DNA of 64,000 bases from Amphiduros pacificus. Lineage: Eukaryota; Annelida; Polychaeta; Phyllodocida; Hesionidae. A program made the translations under genes and the position numbers. Location: positions 6,743,549-6,807,548 of the forward strand of contig OX439012.1 of assembly GCA_949316495.1 (NCBI GenBank). Reading direction: 5' to 3'. Position 1 is the first letter of the stretch, and the number at the start of each line of letters is the position of its first letter. Positions 11,851-22,330 of the stretch are shown here, one piece after another. The notes below the pieces were generated by a model. That model made no database searches. It was not told the origin of the DNA and was given only the letters and a program-made list of their open reading frames with translations.

Positions 11851-12819
11851 CCCTTTTTTAACCTTCACATCACACAAAATTCACAATATGCATGATAATT
11901 CACATGCTGTGAATTAAAAAAAAAAATAAATAAAAAATTACCTGGCTAATTTTTGAGAGATTAATGATATTCTTTATATCTCTAGGATTGAGTGGATTAT
12001 TGGAGTATATAGATGTGCATAAGCCATGACCTGGATAGTGTGCCTCGACATGTGTTGGTATCAAAGGAGCGGCATGGCCATTGACCAGGTGTTATTTCAT
12101 AGATTCCTACTTGATTTGTTGACGCCAGTTAAATAATACAAACGGCTTCTGTTTAATCAGGAATATTTGACAACACAATCATGATGTAATTATTCTGACT
12201 TTACATCAGATGTTTACAGCGCTAACAAAATTATCAACATGATCAAGCATTAACAGGGTGAACACTGTTACGTTACGAGCATGGAAAAGTCCTTTATCTC
12301 ACGCTTGGTGCCTCAAGAGAGTGTTCTACACCAATAAGAAACTTTTGCAGATCACTTTGACGAACTACTTTCTCAGATCGCCCCTGTGCTGAACTATTTT
12401 TGCAGATCACCCCTTTGATGGACTACTTTTGCAAATCATCCCTGACGAACTACTTCTGGAGATCAATACTTTGCTGAACTACTTTTGCAGATCACCATTT
12501 TGCCAAATTATTTTCCTTTTATCTTTTAGTTTCCTTTCCTTTTGGTTTTGGTGGAAGGATCTGAAGAGTCCAAAGGCAAAGGACGCGGAAGATTCATGGG
12601 AACCAACTTGAGAGATCCTTCAGCCTGAATACTGCACTCACATGTTCTTGCCTTAATTTTACATGAAAGTGAAGCATGAGTGTCACAAGAAAAGATGAAT
12701 CATATTGTCACAGGAAAAGGTCCATTATAATGTCATAATGCATATCAATATATTGCTTAATGTGACAGGAAAAGTCAAAGCTACAGTCATAAGACAGAGA
12801 CAGCAGTGTCAGTGGAATT
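11851..12819. other. No gene; degenerate GATCACC repeat
   Basis: Unique AT-rich sequence. At 12340-12500 there are about five degenerate copies of a 35-bp motif (GAACTACTTTTGCAGATCAC). No exon is supportable. Confidence 0.5.
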
Positions 12820-13118
12820 GAAAAGCAGTGTCAAGAGAAAGGAAAAGCAGTGTCAAGAAAAAGGAAAAGCAGTGTCAAGAAAAAGGAAAAGCAGTGTCAA
12901 GAAAAAGGAAAAGCAGTGTCAAGAAAAAGGAAAAGCAGTGTCAAGAGAAAGGAAAAGCAGTGTCAAGAAAAAGGAAAAGCAGTGTCAAGAAAAAGGAAAA
13001 GCAGTGTCAAGAGAAAGGAAAAGCAGTGTCAAGAAAAAGGAAAAGCAGTGTCAAGAAAAAGGAAAAGCAGTGTCAAGAAAAAGGAAAAGCAGTGTCAAGA
13101 AAAAGGAAAAACAGTGTC
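12820..13118. repeat. 22-bp minisatellite, about 13 copies
   Basis: The unit is AAAAGCAGTGTCAAGAAAAAGG, with some copies carrying AGAGAAAGG. Since 22 is not a multiple of three, three shifted copies of the same Lys-rich peptide pattern appear in all plus frames, which shows that it is non-coding. Confidence 0.97.
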
Positions 13119-13185
13119 ATAGGGTGCAGTTATAATATCAAAGTTTTACCAACTATGACAGTGTGTAGTGTCTGAGGAAGGGAAA

Positions 13186-13478
13186 AACAGTGTCAAAAGT
13201 AAAGAAAATAAAGTGTCAATCGTCAGATAAAGCAGTGTCACAGAAAATGCAGTGTCAATAGTAAGATAAAGCAGTGTCACAGGAAATGCAGTGTCAATAG
13301 TAAAATAAAGCAGTGTCACAGGAAATGCAGTGTCAATAGTAAGATAAAGCAGTGTCACAGGAAATGCAGTGTCAATAGTAAGATAAAGCAGTGTCACAGG
13401 AAATGCAGTGTCAATAGTAAGATAAAGCAGTGTCACAGGAAATGCAGTGTCAATAGTAAAATAAAGCAGTGTCACAGG
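13186..13478. repeat. 39-bp minisatellite, 7 copies
   Basis: The unit carries AAAGCAGTGTCACAGGAAA and TGCAGTGTCAATAGTAAGAT. It shares GCAGTGTCA with the neighbouring 22-bp array, so the two arrays probably have a common origin. Confidence 0.96.
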
Positions 13479-13839
13479 AAATAGTGAAGTGCAACATCAC
13501 AGCAGATAGGTATCGGATGTAAAGCTAAAACTAATGAATTATCAACAACAAGAGCTGAGTGAAGGTCACATATTTAGTTCCACCTGATAGACATATATGT
13601 GCATTTAGAGTAAGTGAACCACAAATTTTGTCACTGCAATAAAGCATTCTCATTTTCTTCATCTTCCTGTTAATGTCTAAGGGCTAGATATATATCACCT
13701 AAAAGCATGAAAGTTGCCAAAAATAACATCATAACATGCCACTTTTTACACAAAACATTCGACCGTTTTCCCTTCTTTAAGTCGGATGATAAATGTTTTA
13801 ATAAATCATCGTTTAAATGTCAATGAAATAGTGTCTCAC

Positions 13840-14031
13840 CTTTTGGCATGATGTAATGCCATAACAACTGCAGGAGAACTTCTAAGTTTGATCTAATTTG
13901 AAGAATCTCACTCAAACATCCAGAAAATACACACAAAATCTGTCCATGCGATGCATGTTGACTAACCGCATCAATTTCATTCAATTGTCTGTCAGCAAAT
14001 TGCCCAGACGTTTTACTACATTCAAAATTAG
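13840..14031 (-). CDS. Candidate exon, unassigned
   Basis: A strong donor (AAAAG then GTGAGA) follows base 13840 on the minus strand, and an AG precedes 14031, though with a poor pyrimidine tract. The 192 bp between them is open, encoding a peptide with GQFADRQLNEIDAVSQ and ending SNLEVLLQLLWHYIMPK. The peptide is mixed and hydrophobic, unlike the repeat-derived frames nearby. It needs one upstream base and leaves one, so it could be a 1-1 phase exon between the RBD exon and 6608-6423. I do not recognise the sequence, and chance is a real alternative. Confidence 0.22.
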
Positions 14032-14321
14032 CTGTCCACACGTGATCGCCTCCTTTTTTATATGCAAAAAATATTTGCAAATAATATTATGCGTGTTTAT
14101 ACGTTCAAACATCTTGAATGAATATAAATCTGACACAGCTTTGAAAAAATTACTCCTCATGCCAATATATGGAACTAATCGGACTAAAATATGTATATGG
14201 CAACAATTATTTTCAACAAATCTGACTCGTCCATTGTCCCTAATGAGTACAGTGGAGTAATTAACATGGGCCCGGGTTTTTTTTTTTGGCTGGACAAAGT
14301 GGAACTCTCCAGCTTTGTCAG

Positions 14322-14590
14322 TGCTGTATTTTAGGATGAGCTTTGTCCATGCTGTATTTTAGGATGAGCTTTATCAATGCTGTATTCTAGAATGAGCTTT
14401 GTCAATGCTGTATTTTAGGATGAGCTTTGTCCATGCTGTATTCGAGGATGAGCTTTATCAATGCTGTATTTAGGATGAGCTTTATCAATGCTGTATTCTA
14501 GGATGAGCTTTGTCAATGCTGTATTTTAGGATGAGCTTTGTCCATGCTGTATTTTAGGATGAGCTTTGTCAATGCTGTATTTTAGGATCA
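14322..14590. repeat. 28-bp minisatellite, about 9.5 copies
   Basis: The unit is GCTGTATTTTAGGATGAGCT followed by TTGTCAAT or TTGTCCAT, with single-base variants (CTAG, CGAG). Confidence 0.96.
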
Positions 14591-15544
14591 GCTGTTTCTG
14601 AAATGCTCTTTTGTGATTTACGCCAAATAGTTGCTTAATTATATCATTTTTAACAAATCATTTATGCAAATGAAATGATGTTCTCCTTTCAAATTAATCC
14701 AAATTTTGTGTTTGTTATAAAATACTATTTTTTCCCAGATCAGGACACAGCCCCATCATCTAAAACTTGTCTTCGGTGCAGCCTGCCATATAATATATGG
14801 GCCACGGTGCCCATTGTTAATTACCAGTCACTAATTGATCTGACATGACAGACCTACTTGTTCCTAACAGCCACCAGGTGGCAGCAATTTCATCTTTTTT
14901 ATAAACCGAGACATAGAAATGCCAAAAATCAATAGCCTATGTTGCTATGTTTAAAGTATAGTGTTTGCAATTCACATCATTTATATTTATATATGAGCAT
15001 TTAAGGAGGTAAGCATGTTTCCTATCACAAAGGAGATGCAGTTTTTTGACATCACAGGTCTCATAATTCAATATATTTGCTGCAACGAAAGATTATTCCA
15101 CATAGCTATGTCTTTGTCTGTAATAATATCACCATGAAAAATTCCATCCGATAAAACATAGAAAGTGATACTTTTCATTCTTGAAATGATTCTTGAAATG
15201 ATTCATGTTTAATTTCAACATTTGTAGTTTATAGTTAAAATATTTAGATCATAGTTTGACCTGATGCGAACCCCTATTACCAAGACTTTGACATGCAATT
15301 CTCATCTCACACACATAACATTTAAAAACATCGCCAGCTCCGATCTCATGTGATTCAATGATTAAACCAAAGTGGAAATTGCACTGCTTGACATTGTCAT
15401 ATTATAAATATTTAATTTCAAATCAGGTGAGGTCAGAGTGACATTGCAATTCAGCAGCCGCAGATGTGACCTTATAGGTCCACTCAGACAACCAAGAGAC
15501 GGTCACCCATCAGTGCACATTATTGCATGAGTACATTTATAATT
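14591..15544. other. No gene; one strong CTCF-like motif
   Basis: AT-rich unique sequence, with no supportable exon. The core CCACCAGGTGGCAG lies at 14871-14884. Confidence 0.5.
14871..14884 (+). promoter_or_regulatory. CTCF-like motif
   Basis: CCACCAGGTGGCAG is a close match to the conserved bilaterian CTCF core (CCASYAGRKGGCA). Binding is not shown. Related motifs occur at 1895, 2631, 18267, 28101, 28511, 29238 and 29301. Confidence 0.35.
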
Positions 15545-15770
15545 ACCCAGCAATGCTAGGCAGTCTCTCTGATTGCTGGTCTGGCACTTATGGTCTAAAT
15601 CGGGTCTAAATTGACCACTCCTTAATCATTAACCAATAACAGGACAGTTGTTCATTATTTGCATATTGTAGACATTAGTATACCCAGCAATGATAGGCTG
15701 CCTCTCTGATTGCTGGTCTGGCGCTTATGGTCTAAATCTGAGTTCAAATTGACCATCCATTAATTATTCA
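15545..15770. repeat. 137-bp direct duplication, 2 copies
   Basis: ACCCAGCAATG at 15545 and 15682 begin two copies, each continuing with TCTCTGATTGCTGGTCTGGC and GACCAT/GACCAC. The copies are 137 bp apart and roughly 85 percent alike by eye. Confidence 0.85.
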
Positions 15771-15839
15771 GTTACCGGTATCTTCAACATGTCATTTAAA
15801 GCAATGTCCTATCTCCTTATATGGACCAAAAAGAGTTAC

Positions 15840-15887
15840 TGACGTCAGTGACGTCATCTTTCATTCACTTCACATGGTATGACGTCA
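15840..15887. promoter_or_regulatory. Three perfect CRE palindromes (TGACGTCA)
   Basis: TGACGTCA occurs at 15840-15847, 15849-15856 and 15880-15887. This octamer is the consensus for CREB/ATF-type bZIP proteins. Three perfect copies in 48 bp of AT-rich DNA is far more than expected by chance and suggests an enhancer or promoter within the candidate PLEKHG5 intron. Function is inferred. Confidence 0.45.
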
Positions 15888-17163
15888 TGTATGTCTGAGC
15901 AGCTGATCAATAAGCCACGCCTAGTCTACAAAGGACACATGGTGAATTTCATACAATCAAAGTAATCTCATAATTGGAGAGGGTGTTATAATAGTGAGCT
16001 TGATGCTGCAGGGAATAACCTATAATGAGAACAAAAAAAAACAAAAAAAACAACAACAAAAAAATTCAATTGTACGATTTGACAAAAAGATAAACTATAC
16101 ATTTTCTTATTATTTTCTTTTTGCATGTTTCTTGTATGACAGTAATTGAAATATGGACTGTCTGAAGTCCCAGAAGTATCTGTAAGATTTGCCAGACAAC
16201 ATTTACCCGTATGCCAGGCCAGACAAAAACTGCAGTTTTTTTTTCTTTTGACTCCATTCAAGATTTCTGGCATCTTTCACAGGAATGTATGCCACTAGTG
16301 ACACCTGGCGAGCCCTGGAGACACCACATGATTATGACATGATAGGTGCATAGAATCAGTTGCCAACATCTGATTGGCTGACTGAAAGGAGCAGCGTGTC
16401 CGATTTATAAAACCGCAAACATTCCTTTAACACAATAACAGGCCATGATTCCTCTTGGTATAAAATAGGAATCACCTCTCCAGAGAAATTGTGGCCATGA
16501 TTTTGTGGTTTTGAAAAAAGAAAACTCTTGAGACAATGCCAATGACCAAGATTTAATTGAAATAGTCGTGTGACTATTTGTAGTTTAGGTCAAGCTCGTC
16601 TTTAAACTAGACAGTTTGAGGTTTTCACTTTTCAATCCCACAAGAGACGTTCTTGGTTTTGCTGTTAATATTTTTGACATATTGCTGTTTAATGTTTTTT
16701 TTATAGATAGCCTGTGACCTTGAAAAAAGTCAGTCATCCATACTCTCATCATTGTTCACCTCCACAGAAAGGTCCCATGCACAAAGTTTCTTTGTCTCAC
16801 TACATACTGTTCTAAAGAAATCACAACCGCAAAATGAAGTAATGTAACATACATTTAGATATTTACACCTTAAAAGCCAAAGACAAATATACTCTTATTT
16901 AAGCAGAGTTCTTATACTGTGCTATCTCCATCTTTAAGAATAACTCATTTATCAAAGTTTAAGATATACAATCATTCTATATATACACTTATCAGACTTG
17001 ACATGCTAAATGTCATCAGTTTGTGTGTAAACAGCCCTCTAATTTTGGTGCCAAATTTAATTTGCCACAACACTCTCCACCAGAGGCATACTCAAGCCAG
17101 ATAGGTTCACCATGTCATCCTCTGATGGAATTTAATTTCCTGTTTAAAAAAAAAAAACGTTGT
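15888..17163. other. No gene recognised
   Basis: Unique AT-rich sequence with A- and T-runs. A frame at 15986-16273 on the minus strand is phenylalanine-rich from a CAA/AAC-rich tract and is not coding. Confidence 0.5.
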
Positions 17164-17452
17164 TTTTAGCAGCACAGTGCCATTTCTTTTTTAAAGATAA
17201 CTCTCTTGTTCAAAAAAACATTCGCATTTCTACAAAGGTTTTATCTATTGCAAGGAGTTTACCTTGGACAAGTGCAATGAAGCTGCCAATTTCTGTTTTT
17301 TTACAGCACAGAATCATTTTTTTTTAAAGAAAACTTTCTTGTTCAAAAACACCTTAACCTTCACACAAAGGCATGTGAAAGGCTTTTTAGCAAAGGCTTT
17401 GCGAGGAGTTTAACCTGGATGAGTACAATGAGGCTGCCAGTTTCTATTTCAT
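17164..17452. repeat. About 140-bp direct duplication, 2 copies
   Basis: Two copies start near 17164 and 17301 (AGCAGCACAGTGCCATTT versus ACAGCACAGAATCATTTT). They continue through CTTGTTCAAAAA and AAGGAGTTTACCTTGGA / GAGGAGTTTAACCTGGA to CTGCCAATTTCTG / CTGCCAGTTTCTA. Confidence 0.8.
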
Positions 17453-17704
17453 AAAGAATTAATGCAGTTCTTTTAATATTGCGGTATTGACAGCCGCATG
17501 CCGCCAACCCATCAATCAGAACTACTCATCTGCTATATATATCTCCCTGAGCTGCTCAATATCCAGTCATATGCTATTTTTATCCATCCAATGGCCAGAA
17601 CGACTACAGCAATAGGTCGTAAAACTATATCTACCGTAGGTACCTGACGGCCATCTACCTCAATTATGTGTGTACACTCTATGTACAGATATTATCCCTT
17701 TCCC

Positions 17705-17866
17705 TTGTGATTTTGTAACTGTGTAAAATTTGTTACCTTTTCAATTTTAACTGTGTAAAATTAGTCACCTTTTCAGTTGTAACTGTGTAAAATTAGTCAC
17801 CTTTTCAGTTGTAACTGTGTAAAATTAGTTACCTTTTCAGTTGTAACTATGTAAGATTAGTGACCC
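17705..17866. repeat. 32-bp satellite, left part (interrupted by LINE)
   Basis: About five copies of a 32-bp unit with GTAACTGTGTAAAATTAGTC and ACCTTTTCAGTT. The array stops at ATTAGTGACC, where the LINE begins, and resumes in register after the LINE tail. Confidence 0.93.
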
Positions 17867-17909
17867 CAGTGGGGGCAATGGGGCCACTGCTGCACAAAAT
17901 GCCCACTAG

Positions 17910-18950
17910 GTTCTCTGCGGGTTTTGGAACCTGAGAGGATGGAATTCATGTGAAATCAGTGATAATTTTATTGTTAGAAAAAAGTGTATAGAGCTATTGG
18001 ATCTTGATATCATTGGAGTGGCGGAGACACATCTACGTGGTGAGGAGCAGATAGATTGGAATACTTACAAATGGATTGGTCATAATCGCAAGGAGCTACA
18101 CAGGAAAGCAAAGCGGGGCTCTGGAGGGGTCGCCCTTATGATTCATAAACGTGTGTTACAGCATTTTACCTACATGACTTTGGATAATAGTGTGGAGGGC
18201 ATACTCTGGGTCAAGTTATCTGCAATTAGGAGTGATTTCTCATTGTCAGTGTGTGTATGTTACCTGCCACCAGAGGGCACCACCAGGTACATTAACCCTT
18301 ATGAGTTCTATGATAAGTTGATCACCCAAATTCATGACTATCAACAGATATCAGATGTGTTCTACATGTGTGGTGATCTAAATGGAAGGTGTGGTGGATG
18401 TCCGGATTTTATTCAGGATATAGATCCAGTCCCAGAGAGAGACTTTGTGGATACAGTTTTAAATCATTATGGAGAATTACTAATTGATTTTCTGCTAAGC
18501 AGTAACCTGTGTATACTAAATGGCAGGAACACATTGGAAAATGATTTCACATTTAAGGATATCTCAGTTATAGACTATTGTGTGGTGCCTCATGAACATT
18601 TGTGTCATTTTCAGGGCTTCAGAGTTAAAAAAGCCATTGATATGCTGCAGGAATCGGGATTAGCTGATAAGGTGGCAGACCCAGCACATGTGATGTCAGA
18701 TCATAACCTGATAATGTGGTCTCTGGATGTCTCACTCTATATGGATATGAGCACTCATAAAGTAAATGTAGAGACACCATCTGCCTCTTATGTGAAGTAT
18801 GATGTCACAAGTATCCCAGCCAACTTTCTCATAGACCAAGAAACAGTGGATAAAATCAATGACTGGATTAGGTATCTGGATATCCAAATGGAGCAGAAGG
18901 AAGTGATTAATGGAGTGTATAATGATTTTTGTGATTATGTTAGAAATTAG
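17910..18950 (+). CDS. LINE endonuclease domain (APE/EEP family)
   Basis: The open frame runs from the last upstream stop at 17907 and opens with FWNLRGW, typical of LINE endonuclease starts. Motifs in order are DLDIIGVAETHL, the GGVALMI strand, CVCYLPPEGTT, CGDLNGRCGG (catalytic D-x-N), ISVIDYCVV, and MSDHNLIMWSLD with the catalytic SDH. These are the signature residues of the exonuclease-endonuclease-phosphatase fold that nicks target DNA for target-primed reverse transcription. The frame ends at a TAG at 18948-18950. The same frame then continues for about 29 codons before the shift into the reverse transcriptase frame, so the stop is a disabling mutation rather than a natural boundary. 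Confidence 0.92.
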   Translation, partial: VLCGFWNLRGWNSCEISDNFIVRKKCIELLDLDIIGVAETHLRGEEQIDWNTYKWIGHNRKELHRKAKRGSGGVALMIHKRVLQHFTYMTLDNSVEGILWVKLSAIRSDFSLSVCVCYLPPEGTTRYINPYEFYDKLITQIHDYQQISDVFYMCGDLNGRCGGCPDFIQDIDPVPERDFVDTVLNHYGELLIDFLLSSNLCILNGRNTLENDFTFKDISVIDYCVVPHEHLCHFQGFRVKKAIDMLQESGLADKVADPAHVMSDHNLIMWSLDVSLYMDMSTHKVNVETPSASYVKYDVTSIPANFLIDQETVDKINDWIRYLDIQMEQKEVINGVYNDFCDYVRN

Positions 18951-19020
18951 ATGAATGAAAAACTGAAGCACCGTACAATTAATGTAAAAAGTGGACTAAG
19001 TAACAAGAGGCGTAGAGTTA

Positions 19021-21456
19021 AAAAAACCATATTGGAGTGAAAACCTATCTTTACTGTGGAATTCCTTTGTTGATGCTGAAAGGCAAGCCAGCCAAGCTCA
19101 TGGAAGAGAAAAGCAGCAACTTAGGTCTGTGGTGCGCTCACGGAGAGATGCACTTGACCGAGCAGTCCAGGCAGCAAAAAGGAAGTACTGGCGAGAAATG
19201 CAAGACAATCTGCTGCAACTGCAAACTGATAATCCAAAGGAATATTGGAAGTTTATTGGTAAAATTGGTGTGGCTAAAGAGCGAACCAACCGGATACCAT
19301 GGGAAGTATCGAGCCCTGATGGATCAGTAATAACAGACCCAGACCAAGTTTTACATAGATGGAAGAATGACTTTCAAAATTTGCTAAATGATAATGAGGA
19401 TGATGCAAATCATGACCCAGAACTCGACCCACCCCCACCAGAGCCCCCACCTATGGATACTGGACTTGAAGAAAGCATCTCAATGGAAGAGGTCCGCCTG
19501 GCTCTCCGCTTGGCTAAGTGTGGCAAAGCTGCTGGATGGGATGCTCTACCGGTTGAGGTCTTAAAAAATGATACAGCAGCAAAGTTCATGCACAAACTGT
19601 TTAATGTCTGTTTTGATCATGGTGTTGTACCAGATAGCTGGGCTAAGAGCATTGTTAACCCCATACCAAAAAGCTCAACAACAGACATCCGGGATCCCCT
19701 TAATTATCGTGGCATTACCCTGGCACCAGCAATGTACAAACTTTATGCAGGAATACTTAATAGACGTCTAACCAAGTGGTCAGAGGCAAATGAGAAAGTG
19801 CATGATGAGCAAAATGGGTTTCGGCCAGGCAGAAGCTGTGTCGACCACCTCTCTACACTGTCAGAAATAATTGACACAAGGAAGCAACAGGGCTTGTCAA
19901 CCTATGTGGCTTATATAGACTTCAGTAAGGCATATGATCGGATAAAGCGTGGATTACTCTGGTCAAAGCTTGAGAGATTAGGTGTGGCGCCCAAGTTTTT
20001 ATCAGCTCTTAAGTCACTCTACAAGGATGTTAAATGTAGTGTTAAATTAAATGGTGTACAAACAGAGTGGTTTGATGTTGAGGTGGGCCTGAAGCAAGGA
20101 TGTTTATTGTCGCCCCAGCTATTCAATTTGTATATAAACGATCTTGTTGACGAAATCCAGAGTCTTGGTCTTGGTGTGCCTACTGATGATGAGCTTATAA
20201 GCATACTCCTCTATGCAGATGACATTGCCTTAATTGCATCAAGTGAAGTGGACTTACAAGTGATGTTGGATAAATTGCATATGTGGTGCTCAAGATGGAG
20301 GATGAAAGTGAATGCATCTAAAACACAAGTGGTGCACTTCAGAAGAGGCCCAAGTATTCCAAGGACCCAGTTTAAGTTTAAGTGTGGAACTGAACCAATA
20401 AATGTGGTTGACAGGTATCGATATCTCGGATTAATATTTACAGAGTTTTTAAGCTATGATGAGATGGCTAAGTCAGTAGCTCAGTCAGCAACCAGGGCAT
20501 TGGGTCTGGTCATAGCAAAATGCAAGGCCCACGGAGGTGTCCCTTTTCAAGTGTTCACACAGCTCTATGATGCATTAGTACAGCCTATAATAAGCTATGG
20601 TGCCTCAGTTTGGGGAAATAAGGAGTATTCATTTATCAACAAAATTCAGCATAGGGCTTCAAGGTATTATCTTGGTCTTGGAAAGTATGCCCCAAATGCT
20701 GGAGTGATTGGTGAAATGGGATGGACATTGCCAGCACACAGGATGTGGTTAGCAGTAACTAGACAGTGGTTCCGCCTAGCTGGCATGGCAAGGACACGCC
20801 TAAATGCTCGGGTATATGTGTGGGCAATGCGAAAAGGTTTAAATGGAGTCAAAACAGGATGCAAAAAGGTTATAGATTTTTATAAAAGTTTGAATGTGTG
20901 GCACCTCTTTGAACCCCCACACTTCTTCATGGAAGATAATGCAACCTCTGCTGTTGATCAGGCCCTAAAGACACATTTTGAATGTAAGTGGAAACTGGAC
21001 ATAACCAGAGAAAGTGGTCACACAGGCAATGGCCGAAATAAGTTACGGACTTACAAACTGATGAAGCTGAATTTTGGAACTGCCCATTATGTGAAAGACA
21101 CTCATTTGACGCGATCACAGCGTAGTGCACTGGCAAAGCTGAGGTGTGGTGTTGCCCCTATACGATTAGAAACTGGGAGATATGAGGGTCTGAGTGAGGA
21201 GGAGAGGATTTGCCCTGTCTGTGATCTTAATGAAATTGAATCAGAAATCCATGTGATAATTGTGTGCCCGCTATATAATGATATCAGAACTGCTCTTTTT
21301 AACTATGCACAGAGTCTTAATGATGATTTCAATGTTTTTAATGATCAACAAAGATTTTTATCCCTTATGAACAATGATGATATGGTGAGAAGCTCCGCCA
21401 AAGCCTGCCAATCCATACTTTTTAGAAGAAGACGATTTGTATATAATAATGACTGA
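19021..21456 (+). CDS. LINE reverse transcriptase and C-terminal zinc knuckle
   Basis: The frame is open from a run of A at 19020-19026 (KPYWSENLSLLWNSF) to TGA at 21454-21456. Reverse transcriptase blocks include NYRGITLAPAMYKLYAG, EQNGFRPGRSCVDHLSTL, YVAYIDFSKAYD (first catalytic Asp, codon near 19918), LKQGCLLSPQLFNLYIND and LLYADDIALIASS with the catalytic YADD near 20211-20222. The C-terminus has a Cys/His cluster, CPVC then H and C in ESEIHVIIVCPLY (near 21211-21276), common at the end of CR1/L2/Jockey-type proteins. The upstream endonuclease is one frame away, and a single-base change in the seven-A run explains this. Otherwise the 2.4 kb is uninterrupted, so the copy is young. Confidence 0.95.
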   Translation, partial: KKPYWSENLSLLWNSFVDAERQASQAHGREKQQLRSVVRSRRDALDRAVQAAKRKYWREMQDNLLQLQTDNPKEYWKFIGKIGVAKERTNRIPWEVSSPDGSVITDPDQVLHRWKNDFQNLLNDNEDDANHDPELDPPPPEPPPMDTGLEESISMEEVRLALRLAKCGKAAGWDALPVEVLKNDTAAKFMHKLFNVCFDHGVVPDSWAKSIVNPIPKSSTTDIRDPLNYRGITLAPAMYKLYAGILNRRLTKWSEANEKVHDEQNGFRPGRSCVDHLSTLSEIIDTRKQQGLSTYVAYIDFSKAYDRIKRGLLWSKLERLGVAPKFLSALKSLYKDVKCSVKLNGVQTEWFDVEVGLKQGCLLSPQLFNLYINDLVDEIQSLGLGVPTDDELISILLYADDIALIASSEVDLQVMLDKLHMWCSRWRMKVNASKTQVVHFRRGPSIPRTQFKFKCGTEPINVVDRYRYLGLIFTEFLSYDEMAKSVAQSATRALGLVIAKCKAHGGVPFQVFTQLYDALVQPIISYGASVWGNKEYSFINKIQHRASRYYLGLGKYAPNAGVIGEMGWTLPAHRMWLAVTRQWFRLAGMARTRLNARVYVWAMRKGLNGVKTGCKKVIDFYKSLNVWHLFEPPHFFMEDNATSAVDQALKTHFECKWKLDITRESGHTGNGRNKLRTYKLMKLNFGTAHYVKDTHLTRSQRSALAKLRCGVAPIRLETGRYEGLSEEERICPVCDLNEIESEIHVIIVCPLYNDIRTALFNYAQSLNDDFNVFNDQQRFLSLMNNDDMVRSSAKACQSILFRRRRFVYNND

Positions 21457-21584
21457 CACAGTCTCTCATAATTCTTTCTAGAATGGCTCGATATTTTTAA
21501 TTATGTATTTATATTGTATGTAAATAGTTAATATTAAGGTGAGACTATAATAAAATATTTTGACTTGACTTGACTTGACTTGAC

Positions 21585-22150
21585 CTTTTTCATTGTAACT
21601 TTACTGTGTATAGAAGGTCACCTTTTTATCTGTAACTGTATAAAAGCTAGTTACTTTTTGTCTGTAACTATGTTAAATTAGTTACGGTACCTTTTATCTT
21701 GAACCATGTAAAATCAGTCACCCTTTATCTTGAACCATGTAAAATCAGCCATCTTTTTTATTGTAACTGTGTATAGTAAGTTACCTTTTAGCTTAACTAC
21801 AGGTATCACAACATCTTATGAAACTGCCTCTATCACCATCATTGTTAATCAACCAATATGTATCTGTTATATACTAATTTTGCAACATAACATAAGAATG
21901 TATTTGTAAAGGGTTGCCAGCTTAGTTAGGCATTAGCCTGTCTTGGCAACTTTCTGATTCATGTTTTATGGATTAGATAAATAAATTATCATCATCAGGT
22001 ATGTAAAATGAGCTACCTTTTATCTTGAACCATGTAAAATCAGTCACCTTTATGAATTTAACAGTATGTAGTCAGTAACCTTTTAGCTTACCGGTAACTA
22101 TGTAAAATCAGTTACTTTTTACCAGTAAGTATGTATTATGATTTATCTCT
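21585..22150. repeat. 32-bp satellite, right part, diverged
   Basis: After the LINE the array resumes with CTTTTTCATTGTAACT and continues as diverged units (GTAACTATGTAAAATCAGTTAC, ATCTTGAACCATGTAAAATC). It is itself interrupted by a small insertion at 21801-22002. Confidence 0.85.
21801..22002 (+). mobile_element. LINE/SINE 3'-end fragment with ATC tail
   Basis: About 190 bp of non-satellite sequence lies between two copies of AGGTAT (21801-21806 and 21997-22002), a plausible short target duplication. It contains the short inverted pair GGTTGCCAG / TTGGCAAC and ends AAATAAATTATCATCATC, a repetitive non-poly-A tail like that of CR1/L2-group elements or their SINE partners. It is not related by eye to the LINE at 17867. 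Confidence 0.5.
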
Positions 22151-22185
22151 TTATCTATAACTATTCAAAATCTTCTTTCCAGCAA

Positions 22186-22330
22186 ATGTGCAGATGAATG
22201 AATTTGAGCCTTGGGCTTCATTCATGATACTATTACAAAAAAATGTCTGTAACAGTATGTCAAATGCTAGATTTGTTGCAATATAAAGACATTGGTTTTC
22301 CTCAATAAAACACTTATTATCATCATTATT
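22186..22330 (+). mobile_element. Possible second LINE/SINE 3'-end fragment
   Basis: A short hairpin (TGAATGAATTTGAGCC, then GGGCTTCATTCA) is followed by an AT-rich stretch ending CAATAAAACACTTATTATCA and TCATTATT, similar in design to the 21801-22002 fragment. The borders are uncertain. Confidence 0.3.

Larger units (their letters stand above)
17867..21584 (+). mobile_element. APE-type LINE (CR1/L2/Jockey group), nearly intact second ORF
   Basis: The element is about 3.7 kb and encodes an apurinic-type endonuclease and a reverse transcriptase on the plus strand. It ends in AATAAAATATTT followed by a microsatellite tail of five TTGAC-type repeats (21560-21584) instead of poly-A, as CR1/L2-like LINEs do. 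There is no ORF1, so it is 5'-truncated. The coding region has one in-frame stop between the domains and one frame change at a seven-A run. It sits inside a 32-bp satellite that continues in register on both sides (ATTAGTGACC, then TTGACCTTTTTC), with TGACC as the likely target duplication. The clade is not fixed without alignment. Confidence 0.93.

Noticed and set aside
11000-11917. 305-codon plus-strand open frame of (ISQT/ISQA) repeats
   Set aside because: It is entirely a 12-bp satellite; the unit length keeps frames open on both strands, and no non-repeat domain or splice evidence exists.
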